Positions 1 to 5,671 of a stretch of 6,161 nucleotides of DNA are shown one piece after another (positions within the stretch are counted from its first letter, which is position 1; each line of letters begins with the position of its first letter). The stretch comes from an uncultured Oceanospirillaceae bacterium. GTDB lineage: Bacteria > Pseudomonadota > Gammaproteobacteria > Pseudomonadales > Balneatricaceae. Under the pieces are notes generated by a model that saw nothing but the letters and a program-made list of their open reading frames with translations, searched no databases and was not told where the DNA came from. The position numbers and the translations under genes are program-made. The stretch covers positions 1-6,161 of the forward strand of contig CAMIIY010000131.1 of assembly GCA_946221045.1 (NCBI GenBank). Direction: 5' to 3'.

Positions 1-87
1 AAATTAATATAGATTAAGGCCTCAAAAACCCAACATTTTACCCACCAACATATCATCACAATTTAAACGATTCTTAACTAGCCAGCA

Positions 88-181
88 TAGGCAGTAGGCA
101 GATTATGTAAGACTGCGTGAACAAATAGGCAGAAGGTTGGCATTTCAATCAGGCTAAGTAATAATCTCCTGACATTGCCTA
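88..181. repeat. Cluster of TAGGCA direct and inverted repeats
   Basis: TAGGCAG occurs at 88-94, immediately again at 95-101, and at 126-132; the inverted form TGCCTA is at 176-181. Extended matches are ATAGGCAG at 87-94 and 125-132, and AGTAGGCA at 93-100 against its reverse complement TGCCTACT at 176-183. The copy at 126 and the inverted copy at 176 flank the upstream promoter (137-165), which is the arrangement expected of operator sites for a dimeric repressor. No regulator gene is present in the window, so the operator role is inference. Confidence 0.45.
137..165 (+). promoter_or_regulatory. Putative sigma70 promoter P1
   Basis: TTGGCA (137-142, five of six matches to the -35 consensus) is separated by 17 bases from AATAAT (160-165, five of six matches to the -10 consensus). 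Transcription would start near 172 and run through the RNA element into the abi gene, giving a leader of roughly 160 nt. It lies between TAGGCA and TGCCTA repeats that could be operators. Confidence 0.45.
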
Positions 182-223
182 CTTACTCCAAGGAAGGATG
201 CCAGCTTTTGTTAGACAGGCCGG

Positions 224-251
224 TTGCAAAATCTCAAATCAAACCTATAAT
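224..251 (+). promoter_or_regulatory. Putative sigma70 promoter P2
   Basis: A perfect -10 box TATAAT (246-251) is preceded at 16 bases by TTGCAA (224-229, four of six matches to the -35 consensus). The start site would be near 258, only a few bases before the first paired base of the structured element at 262. That spacing fits a promoter for a short structured RNA as well as for the abi-mod-res operon. Confidence 0.5.
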
Positions 252-257
252 TAGCGC

Positions 258-320
258 CAATAATACCCGCCCAGGCTATGTTCTCCGGAATACCCTCAAA
301 CTGGCGGGTTATTTATTTCT
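258..320 (+). ncRNA. Candidate structured RNA upstream of abi (possible antitoxin RNA or attenuator)
   Basis: The outer stem pairs CCCGCC (266-271) with GGCGGG (303-308), extended at its base by AATA (262-265) against TTATT (309-313, one bulged T). Inside, AGG (273-275) can pair with CCT (294-296), and TGTTC (279-283) pairs with GAATA (288-292), including one G-U pair. That inner stem closes a UCCG loop (284-287) with a C-G closing pair, which is a UNCG tetraloop, one of the most stable known. The outer stem is followed by a U-rich tail (309-320), so it can double as an intrinsic terminator ending just before the abi ribosome binding site. P2 would begin transcription at its 5' edge. From memory, genes of the AbiF type are associated with a conserved non-coding RNA (the abiF RNA motif) that acts as an antitoxin; whether this element matches that family was not tested. 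The alternative is a leader attenuator. Confidence 0.5.
303..320 (+). terminator. Possible leaky intrinsic terminator/attenuator 3' arm
   Basis: The GGCGGG 3' arm of the outer stem (303-308) runs directly into TTATTTATTTCT, in which nine of twelve bases are T. The interruptions by A and the long apical region make it a weak terminator at best, which would suit partial readthrough from a short RNA into the abi gene. It is part of the structured RNA element listed above, seen as a transcription signal. Confidence 0.35.
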
Positions 321-326
321 GGGGGG
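321..326 (+). promoter_or_regulatory. G-only ribosome binding site of abi
   Basis: A run of six G lies three bases before the ATG at 330. It can pair with the CCUCC of 16S rRNA with G-U help but is not a standard AGGAGG. It could also be covered by the C-rich strand of the upstream RNA element (266-272 or 293-295), which would link folding of the leader to translation of the HEPN protein. This link is inference. Confidence 0.45.
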
Positions 327-329
327 CCG

Positions 330-1271
330 ATGAAATTCGAAAAGCCTGCCAAAACCTTTGATGAACAGCTGGACATTCTGCTGACTCGGGGCATGATCAT
401 CCCGGATCGAAGCCAGGCACTAGCACTGTTATCCCACCTGAACTACTACCGGTTGGAAGCCTACTGGCTACCTTTTGAAGCCAGTAGATCACCTCACCAC
501 TTTAAACCAGAAACCCGTTTTGAGACCATTGTCGACCATTACCTGTTCGACCGTGAGCTCAGACTGCTCGTACTGGACGCTATCGAAAGGATAGAAGTCT
601 CCTTTCGCACTCAGTGGGCCTATCACATCAGTCACGCTTACGGTCCTCATGGCTACCTTATCAATAGCAAGGGCATGCGCAAAAGCGAACACCGTCTACT
701 GAATGACATTAAGGACCTAGAGCAGCACGTACAACGCAGCGACGAAGTATTTATTCAGCACTACAACGACCATTACGATGAAGCATTACCGCCAGCCTGG
801 GTTAGCTGTGAAGTCATGTCTCTTGGATTGCTGTCCCGGTTTTACAGCAACCTCAGAGCATATCCCGTAAGACGGGCCATTGCGTCTATATACGGCTTTG
901 ATGAGGGGTTTCTGGAGGGTTTTATGGAGCACCTCTGCTACATAAGAAATGTCTGCGCTCATCACAGCCGCTTATGGAACCGTCACCTCACCAAAAAGAT
1001 GCCACTCCCCAAGGGCAAACCCGCCGGGCTTAAAGACAATATCTATGTCGACGATGCCAACAAAACCGAACATAAAATCTACAACACTCTGGTGGTAATC
1101 CAGCACTTGATGACTATCATCTGCCCCGATTCAAGCTGGGCCAGGCGTCTGAATGCCTTGATCGAAAAATACCCAGTGGATACCAGGCGCATGGGCTTTC
1201 CGGTAGATTGGCGGGATTTACCGCTTTGGCAGCAGGCTCTGGCTGAACCCACGAACAATACGAATAGCTGA
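330..1271 (+). CDS. Abi_2 family HEPN abortive-infection protein (AbiD/AbiF-like)
   Basis: This 313-residue protein has the hallmarks of the Abi_2 family (Pfam PF07751). The N-terminus MKFEKPAKTFDEQLDIL leads into a GMIIPDRSQA helix and the signature NYYRLEAYWLPF at 38-49. A helical middle follows, and then the HEPN RNase motif R-x4-H at 206-211 (RNVCAHH). No signal peptide or membrane segment is seen, so it is probably cytosolic. HEPN proteins usually act as dimers, the two R-x4-H motifs forming a metal-independent RNase site; in phage defence they degrade RNA and stop growth. Lactococcal AbiD and AbiF are classical members, and the AbiF branch has been reported as a toxin paired with an RNA antitoxin and as a relative of the Cas13 ancestor. 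The start is supported by the typical family N-terminus and the G-rich ribosome binding site. It is the first gene of the likely operon, 18 bp before mod. Family assignment is firm; RNase activity and the AbiF rather than AbiD branch are inference. Confidence 0.9.
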   Translation: MKFEKPAKTFDEQLDILLTRGMIIPDRSQALALLSHLNYYRLEAYWLPFEASRSPHHFKPETRFETIVDHYLFDRELRLLVLDAIERIEVSFRTQWAYHISHAYGPHGYLINSKGMRKSEHRLLNDIKDLEQHVQRSDEVFIQHYNDHYDEALPPAWVSCEVMSLGLLSRFYSNLRAYPVRRAIASIYGFDEGFLEGFMEHLCYIRNVCAHHSRLWNRHLTKKMPLPKGKPAGLKDNIYVDDANKTEHKIYNTLVVIQHLMTIICPDSSWARRLNALIEKYPVDTRRMGFPVDWRDLPLWQQALAEPTNNTNS

Positions 1272-1289
1272 TTTGATTGGAATTAATAC

Positions 1290-2801
1290 ATGCCCATTCT
1301 GGACTGGTTAAATAAAGACACCGCCGTTAACACCGCCAAGCAGGTGCCTTACCGTTTGTTGCAGGCGGTGCCGGAGCTGTCGGCCGGTGACCCCAATAAC
1401 CAGAATATGCTGATCGAGGGCGATAATCTGGATGCCCTTAAAGCCCTGCTGCCGCTTTATGCCGGGCAGGTAAAATGCATCTATATTGACCCGCCGTACA
1501 ACACCAAATCGGCCTTTGAGCATTACGACGATAATCTGGAGCATAGCCAGTGGTTATCCATGATTTACCCACGGCTGGAGATTTTGCGGGAGTTATTGGC
1601 TGAAGATGGGAGTATTTGGATAACCTTGGATGATAATGAAGCCCACTATCTCAAGATAGTTGCCGATGAAATCTTTGGTAGAAGAAACTTCGTGGCCAAT
1701 ATCGCATGGCAGAAAAAGTATTCCCCTGGTAATAATCAAAAAGGAATTTCTTCAGACTTAGACCACATTTTGGCTTACAGCAAAAATGTGAATCTTTGGG
1801 ACTGGAACCTACTGCCAAGATCAGAGAAACAAGACAAAGCATACAAAAATCCAGATGATGATAAACGCGGCTTGTGGAAAGCCAGTGATTTAACAAGAGC
1901 TGAATATAGAGAGCGAGACTTTTACCCAATTACTACTCCCTCAGGAAAACAAGTTTGGCCAGCAGACGGTAGAAGCTGGAGCAGGCCCCCGGAAGAAATC
2001 GACAGATTAAGAGCAGATAACAGGCTATGGTTTGGCCCCAAAGGCGATGCAAAGCCAAGCCTTAAACGTTTTCTAACAGAAGTCCAAAGTGGCATCGTTT
2101 CCAAAGCAATATGGTTTAGAGATGAAGTTGGAGACAACGAGTTAGCAAAGAAAGAAGCCAAAGTTTTAAATACCAATGATATTTTTTCGACCCCAAAGCC
2201 GGAACGCCTGCTAGAAAGGGTTCTCTTAATCTCAACTAACCCCGGCGATTTAGTCCTCGACTCCTTCCTAGGCTCCGGCACCACCGCAGCCGTGGCTCAT
2301 AAAATGAACCGCCGTTATATCGGTATCGAGATGGGTGAACATGCTCACACCCACTGCCAGCCGCGTTTGGCCAAGGTGATTGAGGGTGAACAGGGCGGTA
2401 TTTCCAAAGCCGTTAATTGGCAAGGCGGTGGCGGCTTTCACTATTACCGTTTAGGCCCCAGTGTGTTTGATGAGTTTGGTGCTATCCGCCCGGAAGTGCG
2501 CTTTGCCGATTTGGCCACGCATCTATGGTTTTTAGAAACCAAACAGCCTTTGCAAAAACAAACTGACACACCCCTTTTGGGTGTACATAACGGCACTGCC
2601 TATTATCTGCTTTATAACGGCATTTTAGGGGATCGACGGCCACAGGGGGGTAATGTACTCACCAACACCATTCTCGACAGTTTGCCCACCCATAGCGGCC
2701 CCAAGGTTATTTACGGTGAAAGCAGCCGTCTTGGCCCGGCACGGCTGGCGCAAGAACAGATCAGCTTTAAACAAATCCCCTATGACGTAAGGACGCGCTA
2801 A
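1290..2801 (+). CDS. mod: Type III-like restriction-modification DNA methyltransferase (Mod), probable N6-adenine
   Basis: This 503-residue protein transfers methyl groups from S-adenosylmethionine to DNA and would also give site recognition to the restriction complex. The motif order is that of beta-class amino-methyltransferases. LIEGDNLDAL (41-50) precedes the catalytic motif IV DPPYN (67-71), which favours N6-adenine as target. A variable target-recognition region lies at about 130-300, TPKPERLLERV follows at 301-311, and the SAM-binding motif I FLGSGTT is at 326-332. A C-terminal region with a GGGG run (379-382) follows. It is shorter than EcoP1I/EcoP15I Mod (about 645 residues), so it is a compact variant. 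The ribosome binding site is weak (TTGGAA, eight bases before ATG), suggesting dependence on translation of abi upstream. The stop codon overlaps the start of res by one base. The central region is rich in AGA/AGG codons unlike the rest of the gene, suggesting a replaced recognition domain. The recognition sequence cannot be read from the protein. Confidence 0.93.
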   Translation: MPILDWLNKDTAVNTAKQVPYRLLQAVPELSAGDPNNQNMLIEGDNLDALKALLPLYAGQVKCIYIDPPYNTKSAFEHYDDNLEHSQWLSMIYPRLEILRELLAEDGSIWITLDDNEAHYLKIVADEIFGRRNFVANIAWQKKYSPGNNQKGISSDLDHILAYSKNVNLWDWNLLPRSEKQDKAYKNPDDDKRGLWKASDLTRAEYRERDFYPITTPSGKQVWPADGRSWSRPPEEIDRLRADNRLWFGPKGDAKPSLKRFLTEVQSGIVSKAIWFRDEVGDNELAKKEAKVLNTNDIFSTPKPERLLERVLLISTNPGDLVLDSFLGSGTTAAVAHKMNRRYIGIEMGEHAHTHCQPRLAKVIEGEQGGISKAVNWQGGGGFHYYRLGPSVFDEFGAIRPEVRFADLATHLWFLETKQPLQKQTDTPLLGVHNGTAYYLLYNGILGDRRPQGGNVLTNTILDSLPTHSGPKVIYGESSRLGPARLAQEQISFKQIPYDVRTR

Positions 2802-2803
2802 TG
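2788..2803 (+). promoter_or_regulatory. Ribosome binding site and TAATG coupling junction of res
   Basis: TAAGGA (2788-2793) sits seven bases before the res ATG at 2801. The mod stop TAA and the res ATG share an A (TAATG), so ribosomes finishing mod can restart on res. This arrangement would ensure that Res is made only after Mod, a useful safeguard because the nuclease is toxic on unmethylated DNA. Confidence 0.75.
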
Positions 2804-5455
2804 TTTCGGCTCAAGACTTACCAACAAAATGCCCTGGATGCACTGGAAGCCTTTTTAAGCCAGGCGCGCCTCTTGACCGTAGCCGAAGCCTTTGAGATCA
2901 GCCTGCGTAATCAGAGCAAACAGCCCTGGCCTTATCGTCATTACGATTTTGCCGAAGTGCCCTATGTGTGCCTACGCCTGCCCACCGGCGGCGGTAAAAC
3001 TGTGTTGGGTTCACACACGGTTAAAGTCGCCGCCCGCGCTTATTTAGAACAGGATTACCCCATCGTGCTCTGGCTGGTGCCCACTAACACCATCCAGCAA
3101 CAAACCCTCGAAGCCCTGAAAACCCCCGGCCACCCCTACCGGGTCGAGCTGGATCGTGCCTTTGATCAACGGGTGCGGGTGTTAGATGCCGATGAAGTCA
3201 CCCAGATTCGTCCGCAAGATATTGGCTCGCAATTGATTGTTGTGGTGACCACGCTGGCGAACCTGCGCGTAACCAATACCGGCGACCGCAAAATCTACGC
3301 CTACCATGAAGATTTTGAACCACATTTTTCCGGGATTGATCCTAACACCCCTAACCTTGAGCGGGTGGTTGAATCTGACCTGCAAGAGCAAGGCTTAGGC
3401 CCGGCACAACTGGGCAAGATCAAATACTCTTTCGCCAATCTACTAGCCCTAAAACGCCCGCTGGTAATTATGGATGAAGCCCATAACGCCCGCACCCCAC
3501 TGACCTTTGAAACCCTGAAACGAGTACATCCGGCTTGTGTGGTGGAATTTACCGCCACGCCGGATCAATCCACCACCTCGGCTTCTAACGTGCTTTTTAA
3601 TGTCACGGCAGCTGAATTGAAAGCAGAGGAAATGATCAAGCTGCCGATCATGCTGACTGAGCATAAAGACTGGCAGGAAGCCGTGCGTGATGCGGTACTG
3701 ACCCGCACCAAACTCAATACCGAAGCACAAAAAGACCCGGACTATATTCGCCCCATCGTGCTGTTTCAGGCAGACAAGAAAAACGGCGCAGTGCCCTGGG
3801 AAAGACTGCGGGATTTTCTGATCAATGAACAGAATATCGACGAGCAGAAAATCGCGGTAGTCACTGGCACCCAACGGGAGCTGGATGGCCTTAATCTGCT
3901 CTCGCCCAGTTGCCCTATCGAGCTGATTATCACCGTTGAAGCCCTGAAAGAAGGCTGGGATTGCCCCTTTGCCTATGTGTTCTGCTCGGTGCGAGATATT
4001 CGTTCCAACAAAGATGCCGAACAGCTTTTGGGCCGCGTGCTGCGTATGCCTTTCGCCAAACGCCGTCCAGTAGAAGCGCTAAACCGTGCGTATGCTCATC
4101 TAGCTTCCCCCGGCTTTGCACAAGTGGCTAAATCACTGACGGATAACCTCATCAATATGGGTTTTGAGGCAATGGAAGTACCTGCCCATATTCGACACGG
4201 CGATGCGGATGATTTGTTCTCTGATCAAACACCTACACATCAGCCAGAGCCGCCGCTTACCCTGCAACTCTCAGCACGGCCAGCGTTGGATGAAAATGAG
4301 CTGTCTCTTTCGGATTCCATGCGACTGACCGAAACTAATGAGGGCTTTACCCTTGAGGTGAAAGGTCAAGTGGATGAGAAACTACAATCCTGCATCAGTA
4401 AAAGCTTAAAAGGCAAAGAAAAAAAAGAAACCTTGGAGCTGATTGAGCAACACAATGCCCGCATTGAAGCCAGTAAATCACCTTCTGAACAGGGGATGCC
4501 TTTTGCACCTTTGCCTCAGCTCTGTATTCAACAGCAAGGCGAGCTGGAATTGTTAGAACCGGAATCCTTTCTATTTTTGAATGGTGACTGGTCACCCTTG
4601 GATTTCACCATTGAGCTGCCCGGCTTTAGCCTGCAAGAAAACGCCGCTACGTTTGAAGTGGATATGGAGGGTAAAAAAGTCAGCTATCAGGTTGCCGAAG
4701 AAAAGGCCGTTTATAATCTGAATATGGTCGCTACTGACATTAGTGAAGATGATCTAGCGCGCTGGCTGGATCGAGAATTACGGACCCACTATTTAAACCA
4801 GTCGGTCTTGCATGCCTTTGTGGTGAAAACCCTTTCACACCTCACCCAAGAGCGGAGCATTAGCCTAACCGCACTGCTACGCAGCAAGTTCCTTCTGGTT
4901 AAGGCGATCCGCCAACGCCTGGCAATTTTGCAGGAGAGGGCATCGAGCCAAGGCTTCCAGCAGGCGCTGTTCGAAAATACTCTGCCGATGAAAAGCTGCT
5001 TTGACTACAGCTACGAATTCTTCCCCGGCCTCTATCCCGCACGCCCTCCATATTATTCCGGTGGATATAAATTTAGGAAGCACTATTACCCCTACATCGA
5101 AGACCTAAAAGTAGATGGTGAAGAATTTCTTTGCGCTCAAGCAATTGATGCTAATAGCCAAATTAAACACTGGGTTCGTAATCTTGTGGATCGACAGCAG
5201 GCTTCGTTCAGGCTTCCACTCTCAAAAGGCTGGTTCTATCCAGATTTTGTCGTCGAGCTTAACGATGGTCGAACACTGGTAGTGGAGTACAAGGGTGCGG
5301 TCTACCGCAGTAACGACGACTCCAGGGTCAAGAACGCTGTTGGCTTACGCTGGGCTGAAAGCAGCCAAGGTAAATGTTTGTTCTTAATGGCTGTTGAGAC
5401 AGACGATCAAGGGCGCAATGTCTATCAGCAAATTGATGCTCTAATTTCCAGCTGA
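2801..5455 (+). CDS. res: Type III-like restriction endonuclease subunit (Res), SF2 helicase plus PD-(D/E)xK nuclease
   Basis: This 884-residue protein would use ATP to communicate along DNA and cleave unmodified sites in a complex with Mod. The N-terminus FRLKTYQQNALDAL is a Q-motif-like opening. Helicase motifs follow in order: Walker A PTGGGKT (61-67), DEAH box (225-228), TATP motif III (251-254), EGWDCP (384-389) and the arginine-finger motif QLLGRVLRMP (408-417). A variable linker follows (about 470-560). The C-terminal nuclease has WVRNL (791-795), then P-D at 814-815 and E-Y-K at 829-831, the spacing of a PD-(D/E)xK active site; all key residues are intact. Size is slightly below EcoP15I Res (about 970 residues). 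From memory, database annotation puts related proteins in the BPTD_3080 restriction endonuclease family, which I could not check. It is the last gene of the operon. An eight-A run at 4419-4426 lies in the linker between helicase and nuclease. Confidence 0.93.
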   Translation: MFRLKTYQQNALDALEAFLSQARLLTVAEAFEISLRNQSKQPWPYRHYDFAEVPYVCLRLPTGGGKTVLGSHTVKVAARAYLEQDYPIVLWLVPTNTIQQQTLEALKTPGHPYRVELDRAFDQRVRVLDADEVTQIRPQDIGSQLIVVVTTLANLRVTNTGDRKIYAYHEDFEPHFSGIDPNTPNLERVVESDLQEQGLGPAQLGKIKYSFANLLALKRPLVIMDEAHNARTPLTFETLKRVHPACVVEFTATPDQSTTSASNVLFNVTAAELKAEEMIKLPIMLTEHKDWQEAVRDAVLTRTKLNTEAQKDPDYIRPIVLFQADKKNGAVPWERLRDFLINEQNIDEQKIAVVTGTQRELDGLNLLSPSCPIELIITVEALKEGWDCPFAYVFCSVRDIRSNKDAEQLLGRVLRMPFAKRRPVEALNRAYAHLASPGFAQVAKSLTDNLINMGFEAMEVPAHIRHGDADDLFSDQTPTHQPEPPLTLQLSARPALDENELSLSDSMRLTETNEGFTLEVKGQVDEKLQSCISKSLKGKEKKETLELIEQHNARIEASKSPSEQGMPFAPLPQLCIQQQGELELLEPESFLFLNGDWSPLDFTIELPGFSLQENAATFEVDMEGKKVSYQVAEEKAVYNLNMVATDISEDDLARWLDRELRTHYLNQSVLHAFVVKTLSHLTQERSISLTALLRSKFLLVKAIRQRLAILQERASSQGFQQALFENTLPMKSCFDYSYEFFPGLYPARPPYYSGGYKFRKHYYPYIEDLKVDGEEFLCAQAIDANSQIKHWVRNLVDRQQASFRLPLSKGWFYPDFVVELNDGRTLVVEYKGAVYRSNDDSRVKNAVGLRWAESSQGKCLFLMAVETDDQGRNVYQQIDALISS

Positions 5456-5487
5456 TGTTCATTCCGTACAGTTATTCCCAGAACTCC

Positions 5488-5509
5488 AAGGGGACGCATT
5501 CGCGCCCTT
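5488..5509 (+). terminator. Weak hairpin after res
   Basis: AAGGG (5488-5492) pairs with CCCTT (5505-5509) and CGC (5495-5497) with GCG (5502-5504), leaving a two-base bulge and a four-base loop. There is only a short T tail, so termination would be inefficient. It may still protect the 3' end of the operon transcript, or be incidental. Confidence 0.3.
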
Positions 5510-5610
5510 TAACTGCACCGGCTTCCTCCTCAAAGTCCACAGCTGAACTCGGGTTACTAACGAGCAATATATCTCTTTTACAATGAATCGCCACAAACCA
5601 AAGAAATAGA

Positions 5611-5635
5611 AAAAGCCCCTATATTAGGGGCTTTA
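5611..5635. terminator. Bidirectional intrinsic terminator between res and yicC
   Basis: A perfect nine-base-pair stem AAAGCCCCT (5612-5620) / AGGGGCTTT (5626-5634) encloses a five-base AT loop. On the minus strand the stem is followed by a T-rich tail (TTTTTCTATTTC), so it is the terminator of yicC, about 40 bases after its stop codon. On the plus strand the only T run is the end of the stem itself, so it would stop res transcripts less efficiently. Confidence 0.8.
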
Positions 5636-5671
5636 CCTATTTACTGGTGTTTGACGAATATCAATGGAACA

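Larger units (their letters stand above)
1..329. other. Non-coding region upstream of the defence operon
   Basis: No convincing protein gene is seen on either strand here. The first ~80 bases are AT-rich and give no recognisable signal. From about 88 onward the region carries short TAGGCA repeats, two rightward sigma70-like promoters and a foldable RNA element, each listed separately. The left neighbour gene is outside the window, so it cannot be told whether this is a divergent or tandem spacer. Confidence 0.7.

Noticed and set aside
88..132. TAGGCAG copies as a CRISPR or plasmid iteron array.
   Set aside because: Units are only seven to eight bases with irregular spacing, and there are no spacers, cas genes or replication initiator nearby.
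198..254. An 18-codon mini-ORF (ATG at 198, TAG at 252) with AAGGA just upstream, possible leader peptide.
   Set aside because: The ribosome binding site is only about three bases from the ATG, the peptide has no recognisable features, and it overlaps promoter P2.
1..329. Search for a copy of the yicC 3' end (att duplication) at the left of the window.
   Set aside because: No similar stretch was found by eye; if an island exists its other end is outside this window.
1651..2284. Minus-strand open frames within mod.
   Set aside because: They are shadows of the mod coding frame; the protein sequences look random and no initiation signals are seen.
2645..2650. G6 tract within mod, considered as a phase-variation switch of a phasevarion-type methyltransferase.
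   Set aside because: Six bases is too short for efficient slipped-strand switching, and no tandem repeat typical of phase-variable mod genes is present.
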